Source of the DNA: Stromatinia cepivora
Taxonomy: Eukaryota > Ascomycota > Leotiomycetes > Helotiales > Sclerotiniaceae
Reading direction: 5' to 3'
Length of the DNA stretch: 64,000 nt
NCBI GenBank assembly: GCA_014898415.1
Contig: RCTD01000015.1
Span: forward strand, 496,001 to 560,000
Of the stretch, positions 32,585-45,510 are shown piece by piece (position 1 is the stretch's first letter; each line of letters starts with the position of its first letter). A model generated the notes under the pieces. That model had not been told where the DNA came from, ran no database searches, and saw only the letters and a program-made list of their open reading frames with translations. A program made the translations under genes and the position numbers.

Positions 32585-34410
32585 CTTAGGGATTTGATTG
32601 TGAAAATTCGATGTTTTTCCCGCACTTCCCCTCGATGTATTAATACATCAGTGTCTCAAATGCATACTGCTAAAGTCCAATCAAGGCCTGAACTTTCAGC
32701 CTCGCGCCCAATGGCACTGCATAATCGCATCCCCTGCCCCCCATGGCCACCCTTGCATAGAAAACGCATTCCCATTGGAGCTCAAGTACGATGGATGCTG
32801 CAATACCTTTTGCTGCAACCAAAATGTAGCGGGAGCTCTTTCGGCAATTGGATATTGGTCCAAAGCTATGATAGATTGGTCTTGAAGCAGCATTTGCAAA
32901 CCGTACAACTCGTACAAGTATAGACCCATGAACATCCGATCAGAGAAAGGATTTTATTCTATGTATAATGGACCTACAGAACTAGTGAATATTTCATGAT
33001 AATTGTATGGACAATGTTCGTGAGTTTTGTTGAAGCTTACTCAGTACTTCTCAAGTTAAAACGTTTAGCAAGAGAAAAGTTGTTTTCTTTATCCGCATCT
33101 CCACCCACTAATTCATACTTCATTGCTTTTAGTCCGAGGTCACAATAAGACTTTTAGACTTTTCTTCAGTAATGAATTCCCATTCCCGAAGTATAACCTT
33201 AAAACCCGTGACGTTCCTTCTACTTGTACCCCTCACCAAATTTCCATCCCAAGTTCAAACTTCATTGATTCACCTCAACAATTTTCATCATATTATAATA
33301 AAACAAAACGATCATAACTTCATCTCATCCTCCCCCTTTCCGAAACCTTAAAAGAACATATAATCAGACGATATCAATGTACAGCTGTACCTTCAATCCA
33401 TGTCATTGAAACTTGGGACGTTTTAAAGGCTGTTGGAACTGTTACATTGTTACACCCCCGTGCTTCAGGATACTCGCTTGCTTATAATGCCATGGGGGAG
33501 GGGGCGGACATGATTGAAGCCGAGAGATATGAGAAGATTGGGATTTCTTTTTATTGTGCACTATGAGTAAATTATTATCAAAGGAAATGGAATTTGTGCT
33601 TTGGTGAAGAAGTTGAGTACTGCGGATGTGTGGGACTTACGATTGATGAAGGAATACTCCAACAGTTGGATTCAACCTCTTTATATATGCGAAGTTTCGC
33701 AACCACAAAAGTCACCATACAAGAGGCCAAAAAGTAGCCCATGTAGGTACTTCCTATTTTCCAATAGCCCTACATATATTACCCCAATCATATACATTTA
33801 CTTAGAGTCCAAGCATATCATTTAAACATGACACACCATCTCAACTTCAAAGAGTTACATGCCAACCCTTCACTCCTGTCATCATCATCCGTACTTTTGG
33901 TTCCCGCCGTCAAAAGACCTAACCCTTGGAGTTTGAAAACCCCCTTTCCCAAACACTTGAGAGTCGTTTTTTGTTACAACCTCAACCTTCGTCATGACCT
34001 TGAATAGTATACTTGGATGAAGGAATTGTATTAAAATTTACTCATGAGTATCATCAAAGCTGGAACAATCATGACAAGCATATTGAAGATCATTCATTTC
34101 TTTGTTTTTGCTTAATTATGCCTTCTTTCCTTTTAAATGTAGCTTCTTACTTTTGATCTTCATCTCTTGGCTTTCTATTTGGTATACTATTTTCATCTCT
34201 TGGCTTTCTATTTGGTCTACTATTTTCTTCTCTTTTCATTCTTCTTTTCATCTACTATATTTTGAAAATATATACGTATTCTTTAATTGTTTTGTCGGCG
34301 AGTACGATATACAACATTCATTATCAAGCGCAAGTCGCCATTATTCTATTAGATAAATTTTACACAAATCCATACAGTCGTTTTTGAACTTCAAAAAATA
34401 CACTATCAAA
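32585..34410. other. 1.8-kb spacer between divergent genes, with one possible coding relic
   Basis: The region holds the promoter of the TLC gene (minus) and of the cupredoxin gene (plus). The frame at 33342-33566 reads like protein and is listed separately. Near 34161-34225 a sequence around CATCTCTTGGCTTTCTATTTGGT is repeated in tandem with slight change. No other feature was recognised. Confidence 0.35.
33342..33566 (+). pseudogene. Possible coding relic, unidentified
   Basis: A frame without an ATG near its start is open for 74 codons to a TGA at 33564-33566. It reads unusually protein-like: HVIETWDVLKAVGTVTLLHP and then LAYNAMGEGADMIEAERYEK. There is no clear upstream exon or splice site, and I do not recognise a family. 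It may be the last exon or remnant of a lost gene, or chance. Confidence 0.2.
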
Positions 34411-35421
34411 ATGCATTTCACACAAACTCTATTCCTTTCTGCCTTGAGCATCAGCAGTGTCATTGGTAAATCCTCCATCCGTTACCCCCCACCCCAATCC
34501 AACTAACCCCCTCCCTACCAGCCGCTACCAACACTTCAACCTCAACACCTCAAACCCACGTAGTCCGCGTCGGCTCCACCAACAATTCCATAAAATACTT
34601 TCCCGACAAAATTTCCGCCCAAGTAGGCGATGTAATTCAATTCCAATTCGCAGGAGGAAACCACACTGTTACCCAATCTACTTTCGATGCACCCTGCGTC
34701 CCAATTAGTCAAAGCACAAACAGTACAGGAGTCTTCAGCGGCTTCATGGATGTAGCTGCTAGTTTAAATAGTACTGGTATGGTACCGGTATTTAGTATGC
34801 CGGTCAAGGTTGCTACACCAATGTGGTTCTATTGTAGTCAGGCTAAACATTGCCAAAAAGGAATGGTTTTGGTGGTTAATGAGAAGTATGTTTATTTGAT
34901 TTCCGATCTTCTCTTCCCTCTGCAAAGAAGCGAAAAACAATTACTAATATATAAATCTCTAAAGCACAAAAGCAAACGCCTCCCGCTCTCTCTCCAATTT
35001 CGCAACTTTAGCTGCTAAAGCACCGGCTAATCTTTTTCCTACACTCAATGGTACCTCTTCTCCTGCTTCTACCGCTTCTACTTCAGGTACATCTGGCACT
35101 TCATCTACATCAAACTCTAATTCTGGCTCTTCCTCTGGCTCCTCATCGGATTCCTCAAACTCAACCCCGGATTCCACAGCAACAACACTCAGTCCCTCCG
35201 CCTCGGGTTCATCCTCAACATCTAGTAACAACGGGGACTCGTCTGGTTCAGTATCAGCATCAGCATCTGCATCATCTGGATCATCCACAACAACCTCCGC
35301 TCTCGCAAACGCAACCGCGAATGCAGCTGCAGGAATAAGTATGAGATTTGATGTATTCGGAGTACAGAACGCAATCACTTACGTAGGAATTCTTGGGGTT
35401 GGAATGTGGATTTTGTTGTAA
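34411..35421 (+). CDS. Secreted GPI-anchored cupredoxin (blue-copper-like) protein
   Basis: There are three exons: 34411-34465, 34522-34885 and 34965-35421 (introns 56 and 79 bp; donors GTAAAT and GTATGT; branches CTAAC and ACTAAT). They give 291 residues. A signal peptide covers about 1-19 (MHFTQTLFLSALSISSVI). The cupredoxin domain (about 30-140) keeps a full type-1 copper set: H66 in GGNHTVTQ, then C123, H128 and M133 in the FYCSQAKHCQKGM loop. C77 and C129 are placed for a disulfide. A long Ser/Thr/Gly-rich linker (about 165-265) is typical of a glycosylated wall stalk. The C-terminus has small residues (ATANAAAG) followed by a hydrophobic tail ending GILGVGMWILL, as in a GPI-anchoring signal. 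It probably sits at the cell surface or wall. The redox partner and physiological role are unknown. Confidence 0.9.
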
Positions 35422-36214
35422 TCTTAGATGGAGTGATTGGGTTTAGGATTTCACAAGGGAGTTGGGAAACGGAGACAGAAAAATTGATATGGGGGGATCT
35501 AATGGGGGAAGGGATGGAAGGTTATTAAGTTTCGAGCTGGATTACTAGGTAGCTGTTTGAAATGATGATTTCGAGAGAAAGAATGAAAGAAGGAAGGAAG
35601 GAAAGGAAGGGGAAGAAATGATGTTGCGTTAATATCATGGGGATTATTTACCACTACCTAGGTATGCATATATAAGATCTTACACGATACCGCGTTCTGT
35701 GGACGGATGCGATGATGGCGTATGAGAGTTTCTTTTCTTTTCTGTTGGTTTAATTTGCTGGGGGTGTATATGGTGAATTGATGATATTGTGGAGATAGAA
35801 TAGATTATTTTTGTCATATTTGATGACCAGGGTTTTAAGGTATTGTGATGATCTCTCTGTGTTAGTACTTGCTTGGCGAGAGGAGTTGAAGTATCCTGAT
35901 ATGATTGCTAGATAGAGTAAATTGACTTGGGATAACTAGCTCTTGAACAATCTTCGGTTTGAAGATATGTAGATGACTTTTTGAATTTGTCTATATGTGC
36001 TCTTGTGAATATAATGATATTATTATGGTAACTCCATGTCCAAAGCAATGTCCACCAATACCTCTCCGTGTGTCTCCCGGTAACGCCGAATGCTATCTAC
36101 TACCACTCTACTGGTGAAGATTCCCTCTTTCGATGCGAAAATGTCTGCAAAAGCTTAAAGCACCGTTGCACCATATAATATTCGTCCTTCCAAATTATGA
36201 CTGCCTCCACTTCC
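35422..36214. other. Spacer between convergent genes, no gene seen
   Basis: About 790 bases between the 3' ends of the cupredoxin and CENP-X-like genes. Purine-rich runs occur at 35571-35617. No other feature was recognised. Confidence 0.4.
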
Positions 36215-37038
36215 TCAAAAATCCAACAACAACTGCGGCGCCATCTTCTCTAAATCTTCCACCTATATCCAAAACACAAAGTTAGCCACTTCGTTCCATT
36301 CCAATCCACTCGATTTTCCCAAGTATCAAATATCACAAAAAAAGAAAGAAAAAAACATACCTCCCAAAATCCCCCTCTCCTCCCATCCGCATCCCAAAGC
36401 CTCGTAACAGCCTCCCTCACAAATACATCCATATATTTTCCCACGGCCTGATTTGCCTCTTTTGAAATCCGCGAGTTAGGTTCTGTAAATAGTTCGTGTA
36501 TGATTTTGGAGAGGAGATCCGGAGGGATGGTTGTGCGGGTATCGGAGGAGTCAGAGTCCTCTGCTTCTTCGGCGGGTTGTTGATTAGGCGGATGCGTGCG
36601 GCTGGACGTGGAATTGGAGGTGGTTTGATGGGGAGGAGATAACATTTCTAGTTCTGAATCCGAGGATTGCGGATCACTGTTATTGTTGTTGTTGTTTGTT
36701 TTTGAGGCTGAGGCTGAGGTTGAAGGCTTGGATGTAGCGGTAGAACTTTTTGATTTGGTTTTGGTTGTAGACTTAGATGTAACAACAGGCTGTGAGGCGA
36801 ATGGATCATCACTTTCTTCTTCTTCATCTACATCGATATCCATTTCTGAATCTTCCAGTTGCGGGGTAGGAGTTTTGGAGACGCGGGGTTTCTTTGCAGC
36901 AGGTACTTTATCTTTGGGGGTGGATTTTGCTTTGGAGGCGGATGTTGAGGCTGATGCTGAGCCTTTGGGACGTCCGCGGGGTTTGGATGGATTTGCTTTG
37001 GTGGAGGGGCGCGGGGGATTGAAGGGTTTGGGTGGCAT
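36215..37038 (-). CDS. CENP-X/Mhf2-like histone-fold protein with N-terminal AT-hook extension
   Basis: Exon 1 is 37038-36361 (226 codons) and exon 2 is 36262-36215. The 98-bp intron has donor GTATGT, a GCTAAC branch and acceptor GATATAG. The protein is 241 residues. The last 71 residues match the CENP-X/MHF2 histone fold: IPPDLLSKIIHELFTEPNSR, ISKEANQAVGKYMDVFVREA and the diagnostic end EDLEKMAPQLLLDF, which depends on the second exon. CENP-X pairs with CENP-S to bind DNA at kinetochores and, with FANCM/Mph1-type helicases, at blocked forks. The N-terminal 170 residues are disordered, Ser/Thr/Pro-rich and acidic in places (DIDVDEEEESDD), and carry an AT-hook (RGRPKG at 21-26). Such an extension is absent from the roughly 80-residue animal protein. 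The start is the first in-frame ATG. Confidence 0.88.
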
Positions 37039-40000
37039 GATTGTGAGATGGGTGACGGATTGAGTATTCGATCGGTTCAATTGTTCGGTATGCAATATGC
37101 GGTATGTGAAGTGTGTTCACTATGTAATTGTGAAGTATTGCAACGGCGATGTTGAATTGACTTGATTTCGCTCTTTAGTTGAGACACGCGACGCGAAATG
37201 GAACGTCAACATGTGACCAACCAAATACGGTGACCATTTCCCAGAATTCCACCCTCGAAAAGTCATCCCGCTACAACATCATCAAAGCAGAAAAATAAAG
37301 AGAAATAAACTCATTATTACTCAATTTAGTTTAGGTTCATGAGATAATAGAATATATTCATGAGACATGCAACAAAACTTTGAGAAAGGAGCTAATGAAA
37401 CTAGGGATGCGGAGGGTGAATTGAAGGGGAGTGGGAGGAAAGGGGGTGGATTTTGGTGAATCGTAGTCTGTATCCCTTTTTACTGCGGGTGATGATTTGG
37501 TTTAACGCGGGTTGATGATTTGAAACGTTGCTGCTAATTAAGATTTGAGTTATGGTGTGAGTGCGTCGTTGAGGGTGTAGGGAACTTTATCCTGTACATT
37601 GTATCTGCCATTTGTCGACAGAGATGATAAAACTTTTATCATGCAGATTTCTAAATTGTTCTGGTACTTTTGTATCGTTTAAGTACATATGTCTCTCTCA
37701 ACTCACGGAGGACTTCTGTGTCAGTGACTGGTAAATTGGCTTTACTCCCTTACCAAATGCTACCTGGCATAGTATTCTTCCGTCCCCAGAAGCCGCGGGA
37801 ACCTTGGGCTGTTTCTTTAGATGATGGACGACGTTCATATGGTGATCATCAATTGGAGTTTATGAGCCTTGAATCGCAGGGAGACACTATGAGTTGTGGA
37901 AACACTAGAAAATCATCTAGATTTGAGGGGCAAAGTCCAGCTGTCTATTGCAAGGAGAAAAGCATCGGAAGTGTCGAAGCAAAGCCCAGCCCATTTGTTT
38001 CTACAAGCGGATCGTCTAAAACGTTCTCGATATCTTGTGTTTTCCTCATACTGATTTTGCTTTTGAGTTCTGCTTCAACAAGGTATCGGGATGAAGTTCG
38101 AATTTTCCTTCATCACATTAGACATATAAATATGCTTGCTCCCATGTCAACAGAATTTCAGAGCATAGGTACCACGGAGCGTTTCAGCTTCTGGATAGTC
38201 GTCCTTCAACAAACTAGCTCTGAGGTGAATGGAGAATCTCAATCAATCACTGATGAGGTGAGTTCTTTTTTGTGGGCCTGGGAAGGGTTGGTACATGAGT
38301 TGGTGACGAGGTAGGGTCAAAATTCGCGAAAGATGCAATCATAGGAATCTCTGAGATATCTATATAAACACACGATGCTTGAATTCTCTACTGGATATTG
38401 ACCTGGCAAGACTTTAGCTTTGCAAGTTCTTAGGATCTCTTCCGTTGCAACATGCCTCATCGTTTGTGGTTCACGCATCTCTATTCTTAGCTTGTAATAA
38501 TACATCATTATAAAGTAATGCCATGGAAATTATCATTCCTGTTATGTTGTCGTCGTTTTTTTGTTGTCACTTACAACAACGGGCCCTTCTATTTCGTTGT
38601 TACAAAAACTTGTATCTATGTAGTAAAGCAATTCTGATTTTTGACGGGCACGCAATGTTGAAATTAGAACGTAAAGCAGCTTATCCAGTACCTGTCTTGT
38701 GAGTCCTTTCAACGCTTCAAGCAAGATTACTTGACCATTATGAGGATCTTTGGATGAAGCCAAATCAGGTTTATATAATGTCTTAAAGGGTTTGTGGTTA
38801 GGAGGGAATGATGTTGTAGTGACCACTTGCAATACTTTTATCGCTCTCATTAGGTTAATTTGCCCTGCACATCTTAACTATTCTCCTGTATATAAGCACT
38901 ATGATCATACTTTCTCTTCCTGTGACCTGTCAAGACAATCTTTTGCTCACGGGACTTTTAGGTTTGTATTGGAAATTGCAACTACCTGACCGCGCGAACG
39001 TTTTCTTGATGTAAATTGGTAGTGTAGTTCATGTGTATCTGATGCGATCAGAGTTCAGTAATCTGATACCTTCACGTTGTCAATAATTGAGCTGCTATCA
39101 GTCTGCTCTTTTTAACGCTATTGGATAAAGTTATTCGTAGCGCATGCAAGCAATATCGTCGTTTCATTCACTTGACCATTGCTCGTAGAAAACATGTATC
39201 GCTCGAAGGCTTGTGTGGTTATTATGTCCTATTGTTATCTTCCAGAAATGCGGCACGCTCAGCTTACTCAATTTGTCCATTCTCTCTCCCTCGTGCACTT
39301 TGCCGTGCTATGATGAAGATTCGACGGAGTACTGGAAGTATTTATACACTTTGGATTTCAACCCAGTCACATTATTAGTGCCTCATAGAATAAAAGATTA
39401 TCTGCTTTAACAGCTGGTCAATCATGCTCTATATTGTACAAGTCGTCCTGGCTTATCCTTCCTACAACGGTCTCCTATTTGGGCCGCGACGCCATCTATA
39501 AAAGCCCACTCATTTTTTTATTCAACTTTTTAAGAAGACGATACAGGCTAATCCAGGAAAGAGTATCTCCACTACATTTGTGTTTCTCGCCTTGATGGAA
39601 GGTTGCGGAGAAAGGACAAGAAATTTTATTGGTCAATATCAATATCTTCCTATCTCCTCGAAGTTACTGTTGCGCATGCGCTGGCATCATTGTTGTTGGA
39701 AAGTTTCAAATTCTTGACATTGATTATTGTTGCTTAATATCCCCATCGGCCGAAAAATAATTGCCATACCTATCAATTCATTTTAATCTTCCTGCCCCCC
39801 ATCTAAATCATAGGAGACTTAATGGGCTTTTGTGTATAGGATTACGTGCGTAAAGCAAGAGGAATGCTTGGTGGGTCGCAAATATTTGCAACCATCTTGT
39901 TGCGAAACCGACAAGGTTTGATAATGCTTGATGAAAATATAATGAATATCAGTCACGGAATTATTCATCATGAAGTAATAAAAAGAGAATTCTGTTATCA

Positions 40001-43000
40001 ACTATCAACTATCAGGCACTGGACTTTCTTCGTAACTTTCACAAACAAACTCTACCTATATTCATCAGTTCAACCTCGCAGACCCAATAATTTCTGATTA
40101 ATTGACGTTGTATTGCTCTGTCATTTTTCCAGCTAAAGGCATCCTGCATTAACAGTAATCACCTAATCTTCAGATCCCCATTCTTCAAGGTTCTATTCAA
40201 TTCAAGTATTCCCTCATTTTTCTCATTGGAAAAGCTCAAACATTACTCCTTGGACATCGACACTCATTTTTCCAAATAGGAACTGTAGAGAAATCCGAAG
40301 AGATTATATCTGGTCTAGTCCACTACAGCTTGGCGAAGCCTTATTCATGGTAGCGGAGTTTAGTCTCGATGGTGCTCAAATCTTGATGTTTCGTGATCCT
40401 GAAGTGCAACATTCGCTATTCCTATTCTGCTGCTTCCTATATTTGCGCTTTCACTCATAGATTCCGACCCCTTTATACTGGATATATAAAGCCCTGTCAC
40501 GGTCACCAGGCTAATAAGGTAATGTTTACAAAAGTAGTCTTGAATTGGTGTCACGATATGGGAGATGAGAAGCTCTCATAGCATTCCCATAGCATAGTTC
40601 ACTGGACCATAGTGTGAAAGAGGTAGGTCGAGATACGTGCGTCCCGATAGCACGCTGCGAGGGGAAATGGGAATTGGAACTGATCAGATTACATTGTAGA
40701 GGCTTCAAGTAGTAAAACTAGTAGGTTTAGACAATGGTTTGGGTTGTGCACAAATGGGGTACAAAAAGACTAGTGGAAAAACGATTGATTTCTTTCAAGG
40801 AGAGGGGAGCAGAGCCCTCTCTTATATCTAACTACGAAGAGTCATGTGACCATATGACTACGAACTAGCTACGTGTTAGGCCTTGATATCCCAACTTTCT
40901 CACAATAGCTTTACCGAAAAGCATCGCTGATGTTGCTCACATAATCTTTGTCATAATCGATAGAGCCCAACTAGTGTTTGCTGTTTATTAAGCAGAAAAA
41001 TCATCGCCATAGTTGAAGATGCGGCTCCCGTCTGCCACTTCAGCTCAAAGGATTTTAGTATAAACCACTTGTATCAAGGCCTGAAACGCGCTTCTAACTG
41101 ATTCTGTGAGAACTTTCTCTGAGCTTGTACTTGCGCAAGGGCATCACTTTACTGTGAAGAAGGAAATTAAGCGGGGGAATGAAGATTCTTTTATACTTAA
41201 TCTTACTGCGGAGAAAAGCTTCATTGCATTTCAACTCTAGGATTAGGCCCCAAAATCAATCCCGAGTGACACTTTTAAGTCATCTGCATCCAGTAACTTC
41301 CTTAGTCAAGCTAGTATTTCCTCGATCTTTCAAGCTGAGCATATAAGAAAGCCTATTCTTTTAGTTGCTTTGGTATCAATGAACCAAGATCCGTTTGATA
41401 GAAGGATACAGGACTGTATTGAACGACCTGCCAACTGATGTGGAAGTCTGCTCAGAGAAAAAAATGAGGCGGAGTGAAATATTAGGGTGTTCTACTATTG
41501 TTGATTTCTCTATCTGTTGCTCGGTGAAAAGCTTCATTGAAATTTTGCTATCGATTTGTGTTGAGTTTAGCTGCCGTTGTTTTCACAAGTAATAGTAACG
41601 TGTTTCCTGTAGAAACCTCGCAAGCATTACCTGTCCCGGTTTACCAGTGCTGAACATCTACTACCATTCAGTCTACCCTTCCGAGCTCTTTTTAAACTTC
41701 TTTGTATAAGCATTTGAAGAACCAGGATTTGATTTAGTCGTGGCTTTATATACCAACTTTAAATTTTTATACGCATCCAGTATTATTTTATCTGGATGTA
41801 TTTACCTTGACCCTAGGCCATTATCATTCTGGCTCACCGATCCCTTTTTACTTCTTTCTTGTCACATTCTGCCTGAGCTCATGACCGGCACTTTTCATTT
41901 TTCATCCAGCATAAAAATTGTCCACTGCTTTATTCTACGGATAGCAAATATATGTACACTGGGCTGAATCGAGAAAACAGGGATGCCGATAATAATTAAA
42001 AAGTGTTGTGTGATTATTGTAAAAAACTTTCCCCAAAACAGTGTACGAGATTCCAACCTGCAGACGGCGGCCATCTTCTTGAAAGCATCTGTTTTTGTCT
42101 ATTATTGTCACGGCTGACCGGTTGTTGTTGTTAGCGAATATGAGATCACCAATTGCACCATTGTCGTCTCCCATTTAGTCAATGAACTCATCCTCCGGTT
42201 TACACTTTATCAGTTTCAATCTCTTTCATAATTCACCATCCTTCAGACTTCAAGGAACGACATCTCCCAAAAAGCTGCCACCTTGATCGCCAGACAAGCC
42301 AGCTGAACTTCTTCCATTGAGAACAAATCATTGCTAATAAGGGGATTTACACAATTAGTCTAATTTTGTGAAAGCTAATAGAATCATTTCTATCAATTGC
42401 TGACAACTTTAGAGTAGTTCACCACCCTTCTAGTTTGTGACTCATCGAGATTCCCAAAGCCTTTTCTTTAACAGGCCCACATAATTCCGGCATCAACGTT
42501 CTGATATAAAAACCTTCGTCTACTATATCCATGAGACCTCATTTTCTTGGTGAGTCCATAATGCAGCACACATAATGGTTCGTTTCAAAAGCACTTGCTA
42601 TGAACGCGTGTTGAATTTGTGTAGAATGTGGAAACTCGGAAATACGAAGAATGAAGGAGACGGAAAGCGAAGCTCGAGATTTCTTTTCGGATATTATTGT
42701 CACTGATTCTTAAATACCGTTGGTCCTCCAATTATTAACAAGAAATATTCATTATCAATCTATTTCATCATCAACTATAACAAATATTAAACCCAAAGAG
42801 ATACAGCAATCCCTGTGTAGTCCTTCTATTTCTTTTTGTCAAATTTATCGGAACAAGTTACAATAAGGGGCATGGGACTTCTTATAGCACGCAAAGCTCC
42901 GCAAACTCTCTCTCCCTTTAGTATATTCTTTTAGAATTGAGCTTTGGACCAATGGGCCGAATGATATTTTTGCTAAACTTTTTTACCTCGTATTGAATCT

Positions 43001-45510
43001 TTAGCTCGATATAAATGCGAGGTATATAACTTCCCAATCATTATTCGTAGAACTCATGGGATGAGGTACATACGAATCGCAACATTCAAGGAACCCGTCT
43101 GCTTGGATTCTGAGATATATAATCAAGAAAGAGGAGAAATGAGGAAGGGATGGGTACTAGGGATGAATGGCTAGCCTATTTATTAATGAATCTAATTATT
43201 CAGTATCCCCTCCGTCTTCTTCATTATTGAGTACGTCGTCATTATCACCATCGCAGTTTTTCACTGCCAGTAATATATAGAGATGTTTCCTTTCAAGAAT
43301 CGGGCTTTTTGTTTGAGAACAGTACTTTCGAATTCAAGCCGTATCTATTCCATTTCCACCCCTTTTTCATTGAAGTGCAAAAATCTAGTGACATTCGCCC
43401 CAAATCAAAAGACAATCTTAAGACACGTCACTACGAAGTTCCGCCTTTTGCTCTCCTTGATTATCCTTTGACAGTGTCAAATAAACCTGTATATTCGCAA
43501 AATGTCAATTATTGATCTATTTAAATACTCCAAGAATAGTTTAAATGGGGGTGCGGCGGGTTAGGAGTTTCGTATTTCCGGGTTTGGCGTTCGGAAGCTA
43601 TTGAGATGGGAGAATCTTGATTGTGGATATGCAATAAATTTGAAAATGGACTTGAGATTTGATCAAACTTCCGAGGATCTTGCTATAGAGAGTGTGCTTG
43701 CTATCACAGTGATATTACAATCCCGCTAGGTGAATCCCACGAAATTTTAGTATGGATTATAGGTCTTTTCCAACTCACATCTTTTTACTTTTACTAGGAC
43801 GCTCTGAGATTCGATATCCAAGTATATAAGGATACATCCTCCTCGTGTGATTGAAATAAACACAAGAGATACAAAGGTTTACAAAAACCAAAGGGCAGCA
43901 AGCAGACGGTTTGAATAACGCTGGCTCTTTGATTTTGGGGTAGTTTACTGATGCAGGGAATTCGGAAGTAAAAGTCGCCAGGAAGTACTAGTGGCCTGCG
44001 GAATTGATAATAAACTAGAATGAAGGAGCAGTTCACAGGCGATCTTCTTTCGAGCACAATCAATAGTTTCAAAATTTTATGTTGGACTCATTGATGACTG
44101 ATTATCTTTTCTAAGCATTGGTGAATTCGGTCGAGCCTCTCCATACCTACCAAAAGGCCTGGCTAGTTGTCATTGTCCTTGATTCGATACGCTTATTGTC
44201 ATCTTAATTAACATCACTTGCAGCAGTCAGGCCACACAACCTTCCCTCACGCAAACCCAATTTTCTCACCCATCTCTATCGCCTGTTAAATCGCTATTCT
44301 TCCTCGAATATTGTTCGAAAGAAATCAAAGCCTTGTCTCTGGAGTATGTCTATGTTACTAATATCATGAAGAAGGAAACAAATGTGCTTCTAGCGAAGTA
44401 TATATAGCGTCCTACCACGGATTTACAACGGTCTAGCAGGAGTTTGAGGATCTTCAATAACCTGTATTTTGAAGCAACGGCAGGGCACAAGGTATTTATA
44501 AACTTCGCCAAAGAATTTAGAGGAGAGGTGTCATAAAAATCTCCGGAAAGCTTTACTATGGTGTATCTAGAGACTTTGAGATAGCCTAAGCATAAAGCAA
44601 GTATATGAAACACACATTAGTCAATGTCTCTTTCTAATCATCCAACTGAAATTTCCACCGATTTTCACACCAGGTAAGGTATACCATCTTTGAACACACC
44701 CGGACCGGTTCAAACTGGATTCTGGAGTCAAGCATAGGTGGCATGTTTGCATTATCTGCCAAGAAAGTGAAATGATTGATTTCTCACTATTAAAATCAAT
44801 CAATTGTATATGTGACATGTGTAACGATAAGGGAGAAAGATTCAGTATGGCGATATTCTTGTCATCATTCTTTGTATTCGTTGCTATGAGTATATGCCAC
44901 CACCATCATCACTATCTCATTACTACTAGCGTTTAAATGATAATTCTGAACCTCGCATGTCCTCTGGCTCAACTCGTAATTTCCGTACACAATACCACAC
45001 GTGAATTTAAAGCGCAGAACTTCGGAAGCAATCGACACGACGGCCGAAGGAATATTTGTCACTCTTAAGCACAACTTCAACATTCACTCAAGAGCATGAA
45101 AAGCAATCGGGTGGGAAAGAGTCGCCTTATATATCGGTGTGGAATTGGTCTAAATTCATTGGATAGGAGGAACAAGAGCATAACTCTTCCAAGGCGAACT
45201 CGCACTCCTGGTATAGATTTTTCGTTGCGGAACATTATAGAGATTTATCCGCTCTGTATTTCCTCAAAAGGCCTACCCAGGTGGATCATTACTCAATATC
45301 TAAACGCTTTTATTTGCAATAATTAATAACTCAAGAATGACCGAAATTCTGACATAAAATTGTCACGGTGGTAATGGCACGTGACCTTAACCCTATGTTC
45401 CTTCCATAAAAACTCATTCACGACACTAAAAACGTTACTCTCTCCTAAACACCATTAAATACTAAGAGGCTTTGAACGTGGGCCTTGCCAAAACCCTGCT
45501 GCCGCAACAT
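37039..45510. other. 8.5-kb gene-poor region
   Basis: No recognisable gene, RNA gene, transposon or repeat array was found in this long AT-rich stretch. The longest frame from an ATG is 185 codons (37757-38314, plus). It has a hydrophobic stretch (CVFLILILLLSSAS) but no recognised domain. All other frames are under about 95 codons. The left end should contain the CENP-X-like gene promoter and the right end the 3' region of the fusion gene. Eroded genes or non-coding transcripts may be present but are not visible by eye. Confidence 0.4.

Noticed and set aside
37039..37095. Extension of the CENP-X-like protein upstream of the ATG
   Set aside because: The frame is open but begins with TTG; the first ATG is at 37038.
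37757..38314. 185-codon open frame with one hydrophobic stretch
   Set aside because: No recognised family and no supporting context. It is the longest of many frames in a gene-poor region, so chance is a fair explanation, but RNA evidence would change this.
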